The position numbers and the translations under genes were made by a program. Below are positions 27,230 to 39,060 of a stretch of 64,000 bases of DNA, piece by piece (the first letter of the stretch is position 1; each line of letters starts with the position of its first letter). The stretch is taken from NCBI GenBank assembly GCA_008711295.1, contig VUYV01000155.1:1856945-1920944 (forward strand). The letters are read 5' to 3'. Below the pieces are notes generated by a model, which was not told where the DNA came from, ran no database searches, and was given only the letters and a program-made list of their open reading frames with translations. Source of the stretch: Anarhynchus alexandrinus (Eukaryota; Chordata; Aves; Charadriiformes; Charadriidae).

Positions 27230-27570
27230 AGAGGTTCTGTCTCCGAGGCACTGGCAGAAGTGACACAAAGGGACGCCAAGGGACACCGGGCTCCTCTTGC
27301 ACGGTGCCAGCCAGAGCCATGCAGCAGCGGGGAGCTGCTGGCAGGGAAGGAGCCATCCCCAGGGGACACAGCAGGGACACAGCCAGCACCACATGGTCGC
27401 CCTGAGCTCCTCCTGCAGATCACTCTGGAGACGAGCGACGGGGCAAGCAATGTGATCGAGACCTGAAGTCCTGCTTCTCCTGGCAGAAGCAGGACATCGG
27501 CATCAACCAGTGGCTGCAGCCCGGGGACGCTGCTGCTGTAGCACTGATGGCCACCATCGTTCTTCAGTGA
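27230..27570. other. Local GC-rich island with open frames on both strands
   Basis: This is markedly richer in G and C than its surroundings, with GGGACAC-like repeats (AAGGGACGCC, AAGGGACACC, AGGGGACACAG, CAGGGACACAG). A minus-strand frame of 99 codons (27151-27450) overlaps plus-strand frames. One plus-strand frame, about 27406-27570, ends in SWQKQDIGINQWLQPGDAAA and a few more residues before TGA, with many G/C third positions. I recognise no protein in any frame. It could be an unannotated exon or merely a GC-rich patch. Confidence 0.3.
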
Positions 27571-28994
27571 GGGACTTCAGGGAGATAAAATGTGCAGAGG
27601 ATCATTACACAAACTCACTGAAAGGAGTGAAGATTTAACCAAGTGTAAAGCTGCGCGGTTAAATTGTTTGCGGCTAAAATGTGACTGATATGCAGCTGCA
27701 AGTTTCCCATGCAAAGCCAAACAATGTCCAGTCCAGAAATTGGAGCTGTGGTGTGTGGCAGGCTTTATACTCCATGAGTTATGACAATTAATTACGAGCA
27801 AGATTTGCAATTCCTTTGGGGTGGAGGGAGAATCTCACGTCGGCATTTTGACTTGCACATATTCTAAAACGTCACCCACCGTAGGAGGACTGAATCTTAT
27901 CTTTCCAGGCATATAATGATTTGTACTAATTAAAGGAATACAGAACACTGCTGATATCCGGGTCCAATCAAAATAAGTGAACAAAGCAAATAAACATGCA
28001 AATGAAAAAAGATCTGATATGGCATGCTGTAAAGTTTAATCCAAATAAGGCTAAGAGTGGGTCCTTCATGGTGCTTCATCGACATTAAAAAATGTAGTTA
28101 AGCCGGTAAATGTACAACAGCTGGCAAATACTATGTGCCAAGTCTTATTTTAGATTAGTAAGAAAAAAATGAGGCTTATTAAACTGCTGCTATGATTCCC
28201 AGGACAGCCAGTTGGAGATTTTAGAACATCTTCTTCTTTCCGATGCTACTAAATTAGTGCACTTCATTAGGGAACCTGTGGCTTTGAAAATGAAAGAATA
28301 CACAGAAGTCATTGGATCGATGGAAGCAAAGCAAACAGAAACCTGAGAAAGGCAAATAGCCCATCCCACCCTCAGTTAAGGTAAACCGACTGAGTAGCAG
28401 GCATGAAAGCAGTTCACTGCATAGATCTTCTTGTCTCTTGCACAGACAGGAGAGCGTGACAGTCAGTTTAATAAGCCCTGAAGAGTTTTAATCAAATTTC
28501 TGCTTTTAAATACTACCCATCTGCCTGCAAATGGCATCCATTTTAGAAAAGCTAATTATAGAGTTTTAACACCCTGTAAAAGTTATAACAGATTTTTTTG
28601 TTTGATTGTTTGGGTTTTTTTTTTGTTTTAAAAAAACAACCCACTGAAAATACACCCTGCAGAGAAAATAGCAAAAATCTTATTTCTGGGGACTTCAGTA
28701 TTTTCTTTTGGATGTTTGTTTGTTTGTTTTCTCTTCTTCCCTAATAGAAATGTTAAAAAAAAGTTTAGGTTAGGACTGTGCCTTCAGCCACTGCCAGATA
28801 AATGGAAAACTTTTTTTTAAAGACTAATTTAAATTTCTGCTGGGATGAGCAGTGTAATCAGACTGCAAAATGACTGACGGAAAGGAGCACAGGACGATGA
28901 TAATGCTAAACGTGTCAAGCTGTGAAGGAGTTCCCATAAGACTTGTTATGAAGTTTGGTTGTGTACAACCTCACTGATGTCTGAGTAAAGGCAC
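27571..28994. other. Non-coding, AT-rich
   Basis: No supported gene. TTTG/TTTT tracts occur at 28592-28630 and 28713-28730. Confidence 0.5.
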
Positions 28995-29099
28995 TGCATG
29001 GGATAGTAAAGAAGTTTCTGTTTTTTCTATGTGANGGTTTGGTTGTGTACATACATTTATCACATAGAAAAAACAGAAACTTCTTTACTTTCCCATGCA
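28995..29099. repeat. Near-perfect 40-bp inverted repeat with a 25-base loop
   Basis: The left arm at 28995-29034 and the right arm at 29060-29099 are reverse complements over 40 bases with one mismatch (T at 29005 in the left arm's ATAGTAAAG). The loop at 29035-29059 starts with an ambiguous base (N). Its GTTTGGTTGTGTAC (29037-29050) repeats, in direct orientation, a stretch at 28953-28966 outside the left arm. A transcript would fold into a long stem-loop. The N and the combined direct and inverted repeats also fit an assembly or template-switch artefact. Confidence 0.9.
29035..29035. other. Ambiguous base (N)
   Basis: A single N at the junction between the left arm of the inverted repeat and its loop. 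It marks a place where the assembly was unsure. Confidence 0.97.
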
Positions 29100-31952
29100 T
29101 GTACGTCATGTATCCCCCATCTAAAGGAAACTCAATGAATGAAATCTCCAATGCTCTGAATCTTCAGTCTTCAGCACAGGGCAAGCTCTGTGGTCACTTA
29201 GGGACAGTTTTGCTCATGATGATGTAAAGAGGCGGTGGCCGAGGGGCTCCCTCGGTCCCACTGGTAGTGCTGCCTGGGATGCTTGCCTGTTCCACGCCTG
29301 GATGCTCTGTCTGACCTTCCTCCTGAGGGGTTTCTCACCTTTGTCTGCTGGGGTTTGGAGGGGGTTCATCTCTCTATAGCTTTATGGTGGTGCTCTGAGA
29401 TGGTGTGATTTCATTTTTTTCAAGGAGTAGACAGAAATGTTGGGGAATTTTCCTGGAGCACCATCTACCTTGAAATTCTCCATCTCTTTGCCTGGCAGAG
29501 CTGGATTTTACCCACCTCCATTTGGCATGAGTATGCCTTGCAGTTCAAAGAGTGATTAGGCAGAAATATATGATTATAAATTCTGGGTTTGCTTTTTTTT
29601 TTTTAATCTGAGTGGATAGACTATGTGCATGATAGTGAATTTGGGACATCTCCCTAAGATGTTTTAGAAAGTGCTTGTAGCAAGGGCTATGTATTTTCAG
29701 ACATAAATACAAACACATGACATAAACGTCCTTACATGATATCTTGTATTTTTCCTTGTTTTTATTTTTTTTTTTTTTTTGGCTTTACAAATCGATAAAC
29801 TGCTAATTGTAGAAATGTGGACAGGAAATAACAAAATAAGATTCAATCTGGAGAACTGCGGGCTGGTACATCAAATGAAAAAATAATTCAAAACATATAT
29901 ATTCAAGAAGAAAAATAAAAGACAATTGGAAAGCAGTAATATAGAAGAGACCTAAGGGTAGCATTAGACAGGAAATTACAGAGCCATTTCAAATGCAATG
30001 TAGTAATAACTTACATGGAATAATAATAATAATATTTTATCCATCTGACTGAAGATCTCAAAATGATTCATAGGCTTCATACATTGCAATCATTTTGCCC
30101 ATCACTGGGAAACATTCATCTTCAGGGTGCTTTTTCTTATATGTTATACTTTTGCTGCTTTTAAGTCATATGGCTGTTTGTAATTATATTTTGCTGCTCG
30201 GGTCTCTGCTGCGTGGGGGTGGGGGTGGTGTCAGGACTCCCAGGGCTGTTGGAGGGGTGAGGGCAGCGGCTGAGTTTTGCTGTAAGCCACGTTGGTGCTT
30301 TCGGAGCAGCTGCTGGTAGGAATCACCCTTCAAGGGACCTCCCAGTTTCCTTTTAAAGCTGCCTTAGTTTTGCAGAAAGCATTCAGCTGGAGCTTTCCCT
30401 AGAAAGTCGGTGTCCTGGGCAGCCCCCTGCCTGCACGCAGCTGTGCAGGGAGCCCCGAGGGAGAGGAGGTTTTCCTTGGTGGAGGTTTTCAAGCAAATAT
30501 TGGGTTGGTCTGGAGAGGAAAATGGCTCGTGCCAGAACATCATGGGTTTACGTTTTACAAACAGAGACTAGCTTTGAGTGATTTTATAGCACTTGGGTGA
30601 TCCGTGAATAGAACTCATTAATTATAAGCTTAACAGAGGATCCACTATTATGTGTTTTCAAATAAATGCAGTCCAATTTGTCATTTTTGGGGGTGGTAAG
30701 CTCTTGCTGGGTGTGCTTATTCTGAATTCAATATTCATACGGCACTGTTGACTATGTGGATGTCTAAATCAACCATTCAGAAAACAGCACCAGGGTAAAC
30801 CTGATGAATACAGTTACTACAGCTATTCTCTGCTACTTCCTGGCATTTTAGTTAAGGTTAAAGAACCCTTTTAAATGCCTTAGTTTTCTATGGTCATTCA
30901 TTTTATCTATAATATTCAAATTACAAGAGCCTACTTTTCTTCTCATCGGCACTCCACGATTTTATTAACTGGCCTGATTTAGCTTAAATGCACAACAATG
31001 CGTTGCAGAGCACACACAGGAAAAGACTACTCACTTTCTACTATGATTTTTCCAGAATCCTTATAAGCAGAGATACTTGCTACGAACAGGACAGCAAACA
31101 TCATTCTTGAGGAAACACCCAGGGCTCAATGATAACAGCTGCACGCACACCACTGCAGCGTACGGGAGAAGCTGTCAAATGGTTTGTTCTGGGGAAAATG
31201 ATTGCTTTGGCTCCCCGATGCTCTGCACATCCGGAAAAAATGTAAGAAGGAATATTTTCAAATACAGATATGAGCACTTATCGCTCCTCTACTGGTATGT
31301 ACCTCCGCATGTGTCTGCGTACTAGTTTTCCATTTATGTAATGGGGATTTTCCAGAAGGAGGTATTCACCACTGAAGTATTCAGATCCTGTGGCTGCAGG
31401 TACAGCCTTGGAGAGAGCCCAGATGCTTCCAGCTTTTGTCAGTTCCTGCTCCCTGAACTGCTTTGGATGCTTGCTCCAGCTCCTACAGCCAACGTGCTGC
31501 CCTTCTTGCAGCCAGTAAAGCAAAAGAATATCATCCTGACACTTTTCTGCTGGGCTTGCTTTGGGAGAGACAATGAGCAGGGGAAAAGTCCATCTTGCAT
31601 ACTGAAAAAATATGGCATGTAAGGCTTCTTATGCCCTTATATGGAGAAAGGATACTCTGGAGTGCTTGAAATGCACAAAATAGCTGTGGGGGGCCAGGCT
31701 GGGCTCTGACATGTGGATGTCATCATGGAGGGTCTGCCCGAAGGCTGCTGGCAATGCCAGCACCCGCCAGAGTCACCCCTGGCTGAGGTTTGGAAGTTGT
31801 GCTGACAGACTCTCAGTAGACGGAGAATTAATTTCAGGGCTGAGTGATTAAAATGACATTGCTTCACTGAGACTTTGCACACAATGTATCTTCCAAGCTT
31901 GCTGAAGTATTACTTGTAATAGTTTTATGGATCCTGCCCCAGCTCCCTGCCC
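29100..31952. other. Non-coding
   Basis: No supported gene. It contains a T-run at 29765-29780, an (AAT)n tract at 30019-30034 and a G-rich patch near 30213-30230 (GTGGGGGTGGGGGTGGTG). Confidence 0.5.
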
Positions 31953-31995
31953 ATCCCAGTAGTCCAGAGCATCCTGTCTCATCAGTGCCATGCAC
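31953..31995 (-). mobile_element. Possible CR1/L3-type LINE tail, very degraded
   Basis: TAGTCCAGAGCATCCTGTCT followed by CATCAGTGCCATGC resembles the reverse complement of the old sauropsid LINE tail ('CTAGCCCAGTATCCTGTCTCTGACAGTGGCC'). Only about 40 bases can be aligned by eye. A better copy of the same sequence type lies at 33558-33745. Confidence 0.3.
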
Positions 31996-33557
31996 AATCT
32001 TAATCTAGTCCTGGGTTAATTACTAAAAGCACCCAAATTCACTCTAATGAAAGATGGTGCCGCTCCTGAATGACAGTGAGAAAACACTGCGGAGTTCTTT
32101 CTAATTACGTTAGTCACTGACTGACCAGAAGGAAAAAAAAAAGGCTTGAAAATAACTTATTGGAGAAGTATTATTCATGTCTACATCTGACTGCTGATAA
32201 GTCAAAGTCAAAGAGAAGAAAGGCTTGTTCACAAATAAGTTCTTCAACACTGGGCTGAAAAATAACCAAAGAAACTGTTCAGGCGTGTGACTTAAATAAC
32301 TTTACGGATCTCCATTTTATTAAATGTAGAGGAAATAAACATTTCCTGGGAGGTGGCTGTATGGCTTTAAACTGAATTTAGGCCTAAAATTAGGATTATT
32401 TTTTTTTTCATAATGAAGGATTGTTAAGAAGTAATGATTTCGTTGGGCAGGAGTTCCTGGTTGGTAAGTATTTCTGCTGGATTTGAATACCCAGACCAAG
32501 TGTCTATATCTACAGTGGCTCATAGATGCATCACATCTGAATTTGTCTGATAGCTTGGAGGTGTGGGGTCCATGGAATGTGTTGGTTTGATTCGGTCTTT
32601 AATCTCACTTTTCTGATTGGGGGCTCAGTATAGAGAATTGCACGTAAAGTCAGAGTGTACTGGCTGCGCGTTTTGATAGCTCCGGTGCTACAATGCTTTA
32701 AGTCATATTTTCCCCAGGTTTTCTCCCAGATTGAAACATTAATTACTCAAATATTTGGAAAAGGTTTGTTTCTAAAGATATTAAGTACCCACACATCTCT
32801 TTTCGTCTCACTTTTATCTTTTTTGAATAGTCTGTATTTGCTGTTGGAATTTCTTTATCAGAAAGATCTAAAATCCATAGGATTAGTAAGTGAATGCTCT
32901 TTCGATGGGGCAACTTATTTCTGTATACTTAACTTTCCAGCATACCGAGACATCATTGCAGGCTCTTGCTGAAAATTATTTAAAGTAGCCCAACTTTGCT
33001 TACTTTCTTTTGACATTAGGGATATTTCTGAGATGATTGTTAAGCTAGGCATTATACTAACAACATTTTTGTCCCCCTTCTCTTTTTTCAGCTTGGAGTA
33101 AGTGGAAATTTGACCGCTTAATTCCAATTAAAAAAAAAAATAAAAATTTAGGTATGCGATCGTGAGTCAATCTTTCTGTTGTACTTTACTCTGGGTGCTA
33201 AGAAGCAGAGTGTCTTGATCTTGTGCTCCAGCCATCCATCTGGTACACACATCAGTGGTGTTCAAAATGTTCAGATGGCGGAACCATCTCTGACATGGGT
33301 CTTTCTGCCCTTCAAAGTGACCAGTGCCCCTAGCCTGCAGCAGGGACCTGGAGCAGGGAAGGAGACTCTGTTCTCAGGAGCTACAGGAGTGGCACAAAGG
33401 ACACAGGAATGGTACAGAAGGTGCCAAGAAGGACTGTGGAACAGCTTCCTTCCAAAAACTGCTGTTTGAAATGTAGCTTAGGTCATTATACCGGTGGTGT
33501 CAGCTATTCAGGTGCTATACAGAAGGCATGTGACTCACTAAGTGCATTCAAGAAAGT
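31996..33557. other. Non-coding
   Basis: No supported gene. An A-rich tract is at 33130-33140. The open frames (up to 105 codons at 32655-32972) are hydrophobic translations of T-rich DNA without domain features. Confidence 0.5.
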
Positions 33558-33745
33558 GGATATAAGGACATAAGACACGCTCTGCTGGGCCTGATGAAAG
33601 ATCTGCCTAGCCCAGTATCCTGCCACTGGCTCAAAATGGATGCCAAGGGAAGCACGTAAGGGCAAGACGAATGTGTGACAGTGCTTGCCCAGCGTGTTTT
33701 CCCATCTTATCGTGACAGAAGGGGCTTCATAGCTGTAGGCAGCAT
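33558..33745 (-). mobile_element. Old sauropsid CR1/L3-type LINE 3' tail
   Basis: GGACATAAGACACGCTCTGC, then GGGCCTGATGAAAGATCTGC, CTAGCCCAGTATCCTGCCAC and GGATGCCAAGGGAAGCACG match in order the reverse complement of a widespread bird/reptile LINE 3' region ('GACATAAGAAC..CTGGGTCAGACCAAAGGTCCATCTAGCCCAGTATCCTG..'). That order supports a real copy rather than a chance match. It is diverged and contains no RT coding. The 141-codon minus-strand frame over this area (33504-33929) is incidental. Confidence 0.7.
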
Positions 33746-36700
33746 CTTTGTAAGCCACAGCCCTTCGTGGCCTTTTCTTCCAGCGATCAGCCTTGTTGCT
33801 TTCTAAACCCCTGTAAGCTTGTAGCTGCAGTAGGAATTCCTCAGGGAGGAATTTCCCCAAATCAGGACTGGGTGACTGGGCACACCAGTCAAGAAGCAGG
33901 GACTGTATGGTTTTACATAGGGGACACACATAACATTACAATCACCTGAGGAGAAGGGCCCTGTGAAGGGGGAACCACCCTGTGCCGCTCACGAAGCAAA
34001 CTGGCAGGTCCAGCAAGGTGTTTAACCACCTTCCTCTCACAGCACCATTGCGCTGAGGGTGAAGAGAAGCCACCATACTGCAGGGTCACCAGTGCAGGTC
34101 CTGCTGAGTGCTAAGTACCCCACAATAAAGTGAAAAGAAATAAACATCTGATGTATAAAGAAAGAAGCGTCACAAGGGAAAACACTGTGTATTTGACAGA
34201 ATTCTTTGAAACTGGAGTTCGTGTGGTCAGATAATTTCTAAATTTTCTGAGCCACTCACAAAACCACTCACTTGTGACCTGTGGTGAATAAGTGCTAGAA
34301 TAAAATGAATTCAGCGAGTGAAATTGACAGCATCATATTTTATGTCTTTATCTTTTCACCTGCGTATTTTTCTGTAGGCCACAAACTCTTCAGCAATAAA
34401 TCATACATCTTGACCTTAGATGTCTTTTCCTGTAAGTTAACCTCTTTGGATAAATACTGCACTTCGGACCTGCCTATTAATTTTATCTGTTTGTTTGTTT
34501 TGGGTTTTTTTTTTACCTGTAGTGCAATTTACAGTGTGGTTGTCCACTTTTAACACCACATGTGTTCATGTTAAGAGCTTATCTTTCCCCACTGGGGAGG
34601 AAATAGAGGCTCGGTGTAAAAGCTTTCAGCTGTGCTTTCCACACAAAACCCAAATGCATTAACCACAGCAGAGAATACAAGGCCGTGTGGATGTTAACAC
34701 ATTTAAACAGCTTCCCAGCATCCCAGGCTGCCACATCTTTCCTGCTATGGGTGCCCATGAAAACTGGATCAAGCTGGCACGTGTTGCCATCATTCTTTCT
34801 TTCTGCAATGGATATATTTATTCAGTTTTATTCTCCTAATCCTTATGGCCAGCAGCAATTCAGACGGAATGATTCATCTGAACATCTGATCCGAAGATAA
34901 AATGTTGGATCCTATTGTGTCCCTTGGGGCTATAAGGTTTCCCAAAAATGCAAAACAGAGGTGTTGTCTCTCTTCTCCAGTTCCCTGTGGCTTTGGATGC
35001 ACTCAGCAAAATTGCCAATCCTTTGTTTTGCTTCCTATAGAGTAAAAAAACCCATGACAATATATTTAGCAGTGGCTATGGGTGCCATTTTGATGGCAGA
35101 AAAGCTGTCCTCTTTTTAGCAGTTCAACAGGGCTTGCTTCTTCACTTACTGAAACTATAAACAGAAGCAAAATAATGTCAGTGTTAGTAATACATGTCTT
35201 TAATCAATTCAGCTTAAAATTACATGGGTTCCTAGAAATATCATATGAACACCTAAGTTAATGAAATAATAGCTAGCAGTGCAAAGTGAAGCGCTCTGAA
35301 GTTTGGAGAGGTTACAGGAAAGCTCTAAGGAGGACTGTTGGTGTGTAAGTTGGAAACGAGATTTTAAATTCTCCTGCTCAGCTGCCTAAACTCTGGATGC
35401 CCAAACCCCACTAAACGCTGAATTTTTTTTACTCCAAAGTTCCCCAGGGGGTTTCTGTGCGAATGCAAACCAGCTTGGCATCTGTCTCACGACTGAGTAA
35501 TTAGTAATTACATACAGAGAAATACCTAATGTTATATCTGTGCTGAGTGCTCCCAGGGGAGTGTCTTTAGTGCCAATCTATCTCTTATGTGAGATGGCGG
35601 CGTGGGGAGAGAAGGCAGGAGTGCGTTGGTACCTTTTGTTGTGAAACTGTGTTACTGCACGGAGTAGGGAAAAAAAAGAAGCAAGAATCTGTGTAACACA
35701 ATGTGTGATAAACCATAAGGACCAGAAATCAGGTCTTCCCTATTTCCTTCACTCCAGATGATTTCTCTGGTCACTAGGCTCCTGAGTCATCCCACTGAGA
35801 GCTCATTTCCCTCCTTCCTCATTTCTTTTCCTATGCTCTTCCTTGTTACTGCCCGCTCCAGTGCCTCTCTCATCCTCATGTACTTCCTTATTACTGCTCT
35901 TTCACTTATCAGCTCTCCATGGTCAGGTCACTGCTTCTACCTTGTCTTCACATCCCAAGGATTTAAGCAGTGGGATCTCAGAAAGCAGACAGCTGTCACA
36001 TCCAGACCCATGAGATTTGTCCCGTTACGGTATGGTTGTGTAGGGAACCTTGAGAGGGTGAAGACTCAGTGGAGAAACTTCAGACCAAGTTCCAATAAAA
36101 CTCTATTATCCGTGGGAAATAAGATTTATCAGGGGTTTGTAACACAGGGAATTAGTGATTTTCTTAGGGACTGCAAAAAGGACATCCTACATCTTACCCT
36201 TCTACTAAATTCAAGTCTCTCCTTCCTGCTAAGCAAGCAGAAAAATTTCCCAATGCAAATGCCTTAACAAAATTTCTAATGTAGGGAGAACATGTATTTT
36301 CCCTTGACCTTATCTGAGGCAACCGCCACAGCTGGGTTTTTAAAGCTTGCATGTGAAAAAATAAAAAGGAATCGATTTCCCTGTTGGCCTAAAAGTGCAC
36401 AGAAACTGTGTCTGCTTAAATTATTGGCAAAACTGGCCATTGACATCTTCCGCAAAAATGTTTCAAGAAGATAACACTTTTTAATATAATTGTCAGGATG
36501 GATAGTGAAAAAGAGTGCTCGAAACACATTTATTTAGGTACTGTTTGTCACATAGCTTTGGCCATTATGACTATTTCCATAATGGTAACAACCTGTCTGA
36601 AGTGCTTTAACAGAAAATGTGTTCCAGACTCCGTGTTGCTCACTTCTGCATTTTAATACATTGAATCACCCCTAATGGTATCAGCATTCATTCTTGCAAT

Positions 36701-36920
36701 TTTCAGAGCTTTGCCTGCTGCTTTAACAACGCGTGTGCCCAGTACAGTTCATCCGTGAGAGGTGGCAGGACAAGATGACCCATCACAGATTTGCGCTGAG
36801 ACTAGAAAAACTGAGGATGTGCAATGAATTTCTGTACAAGGCTAGAAATACAAAATAATAACTCCCCCTAAAATGCTGGAGTTCTAAAACAGTTAAAAGG
36901 GCATCTTCAAATCTCATTGA
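33746..36920. other. Non-coding
   Basis: No supported gene. The 169-codon plus-strand frame at 35758-36267 starts in a pyrimidine-rich stretch whose translation is Ser/Leu/Phe-rich, and it shows no family motifs. Confidence 0.45.
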
Positions 36921-37309
36921 CAGGCTGAGAAGGTTGGGGTTGTTCAGCCTGGAGAAGAGAAAGCTCAGGGGAGACCTTATAGCAGCCTTCCAGCACCTAA
37001 AGGGGGTCTACAAGAAAGATGGGGAGGGACTCTTTATCAGGGTGTGTAGCAATAGGACGAGGGGCAACGGTTTTAAACTGAAAGAAGGTAGATTGAGATT
37101 AGATATTAGGAAGAAATTCTCTGCTCTGATGGTGGTGAGACACTGGAACAGGTTGCTTGGAGAGGTGGTCATGCCCCATCCTTGGAGGTGTTCGAGGCCA
37201 GGCTGGATGGGGCTTTGAGCAACCTGGTCTGGTGGGAGGTGTCCCTGCCCATGGCAGGGGGGTTGGAACTAGAGGTCCCTTCCAACTCTAACCGTTCTAT
37301 GATTCTATG
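36921..37309 (+). mobile_element. CR1 LINE 3' fragment, plus strand
   Basis: It begins CAGGCTGAGAAGGTTGGGGT and ends TTCTATGATTCTATG, the CR1 3' terminus. The translation from 36934 reads [20 protein letters not shown] and later [11 protein letters not shown], the C-terminal part of CR1 ORF2. The frame is then lost near ATGCCCCATCC, where a GATGCCCCATCC is normally in frame, so a small deletion is likely. It is 5' truncated like most CR1 insertions and cannot encode an active RT. Confidence 0.96.
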
Positions 37310-39060
37310 TCTGTATTTTAATGAGCAACGCTCTTCAAAAGAATATCAGCAAAGAAAAACTGATTTGGAGGGCGGTAAGGTAAACAAGGGGTATAATGCT
37401 GTTCACTTGGGCAGTGTGAAGGTCTTTGGTGAATTGGTTTTGTGCCCCGTACGCCTTGCTTGGCCGCCCCTTCGGCTGGCACATCCTTGCAGAAGTGGAA
37501 CTGCGTGCTTTGCTTCCTTCCCAAACATCTGCCCTCGAGGATGATTTTGTTTGCACCTGACCCAGTGACGCGGCAGAGAGGGCCTTCCAGCACCCTCCTC
37601 GCCTTAGTCCAGGCTGCCGAGGAACGTCCACCTCCTCCCCAGCTTCCCCTCCTGCTCACAGCATCAAGGGTCCCGCTGGCCTTGGTGGCAGTGTGGCTTA
37701 GCCATGGGGCAGCCCTGGCTGGGGGCACCTCTGGGGGCTGTGTTTTCCTGCCCTCTGGGCAGTGGTGTCAGGACAAGGCTCAGTCACTGCCACCAAGCAG
37801 GAGCTCGCTGTGACTCAGACTCACGGCGGAGGAGGAGGAGGCTGTGCAGCACATCCCAGCGCAGCAGGGGACAAGGACACATGCCCTGGCCAGTGTCAGC
37901 ACAGCGGAGGCGTGCTGGGGCTTGTGCAAGCTGCTCGTGGCTCCGAGAGAGGGGTTACACCAGTGTGGCTGGCAAAGCAGGGTGTCCCAAGCCTGGAGGG
38001 GGTCTCAGAGCCAATTTGTCCCCCTGGGGCACTGGCATAGCCTGGCCCAGTGTGCCGCCCTGTGCCGCTGCCAGGGAGTCCACGGGCATTTTGCAATATC
38101 TGCTCTCAGTCCCAAACGTGGCAACAAATCTTAGATAAGGGGGTTCAACAGCACTGGGCACGCTGCCTCCTTGTTTTGCCAAGTCTTTCCCTAAACAAGC
38201 CGGCTTTAGGAAAATGTTTGGGGGAACTTCTGCTGTTGAGCTGGGTTTCAATGGAGTCAGCTTTGTTTAAATGCAGGAATGTCATAAAGAGAGCATTGAG
38301 GAGCGGAGCAATGCTGGGCAGAGCTCTGGCGGCCGTGGGGCACGAGGTTTGTATCAGGGACACCAAACGGGGAGGGAAACCACAGTAATGCCGCTGTGTG
38401 TTTGTCCCCTCACAACTGCAGGCACGTTGCTGTGTTTCCTCTCTGTTTGTTTTGCTGCTTCCCCTCTTAAACTTTTTGCATCATCCTGGCTGCTCTCCCG
38501 AGCCCTGTGGCTCGATGGGCTGCTTTGGGCGCTGGAGTCCTCCCGTTCCCCCGAAGGCGAGGGCATGAAATCGTGTTGCCATGGGAAAGGGCTGTTTGTT
38601 ACCTATTGCACCAGGCTCCCCAGCTGGGGGAGGATGGAGAAACGGTATCGGTTAAATCAACACGCTGCTTGACAAGTGCGTGAACTTTTGTCATCTACAC
38701 ATTGGGGAGGAAAAAAAAAAAAAAAAAAANTTTTGGCTGCTTTGGATGTGCTTGAACTGGGCAGTGCCCATACCACAGCTCTGACTCACCTGCTCGGCAC
38801 GGCTGGGATCCCCGGGCTTCTCCTTGGAGGTAAAGCACAGCGCTCCATATTGCGCCTCTCACAGCAAAAATACCTTAGAGGTACTGGAGAGGGTGACTCC
38901 CGCATGGCAAAGGCCAAGCACCTGGGCAGATCCCTGAAGATCCCTTCACCCTGCGATTTTCTCGGCGGCGCTGACAGCCCGGCAGCTCTCCCCGCCTCTG
39001 CCGCTGAGCGGGGAGCACGGGCAGAGCGCGACGCTGGGTGCAGAGGATCCCATCACACCG
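37310..39060. other. GC-rich block without a recognised gene
   Basis: From about 37440 to 39060 the sequence is the most GC-rich of the window. It contains many overlapping open frames on both strands (for example 144 codons at 37704-38138 plus, 136 codons at 37318-37728 minus). None shows a signal peptide, zinc finger or other recognisable domain, and frames compete on both strands, so they are probably chance. CpGs occur but look scattered rather than dense. An A19 run and an N lie at 38711-38730. Confidence 0.4.
38711..38730. repeat. A19 homopolymer ending in an ambiguous base
   Basis: Nineteen A residues are followed by N at 38730 and then TTTT. The homopolymer probably defeated base calling or assembly, so the true length is uncertain. 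Confidence 0.9.

Noticed and set aside
33504..33929. 141-codon minus-strand frame as a gene
   Set aside because: It runs through an old LINE tail at 33558-33745 that is non-coding in its family.
35758..36267. 169-codon plus-strand frame as a membrane protein
   Set aside because: The hydrophobic Ser/Leu/Phe-rich start comes from a pyrimidine-rich tract. No coherent membrane topology or family motif is visible.
36934..37218. 94-codon plus-strand frame as a host gene
   Set aside because: It is the C-terminal ORF2 frame of a truncated CR1 element.
37318..38672. Many open frames in the GC-rich block as a gene cluster
   Set aside because: The frames compete on both strands and in several phases, none has domain features, and GC-rich DNA has few stop codons.
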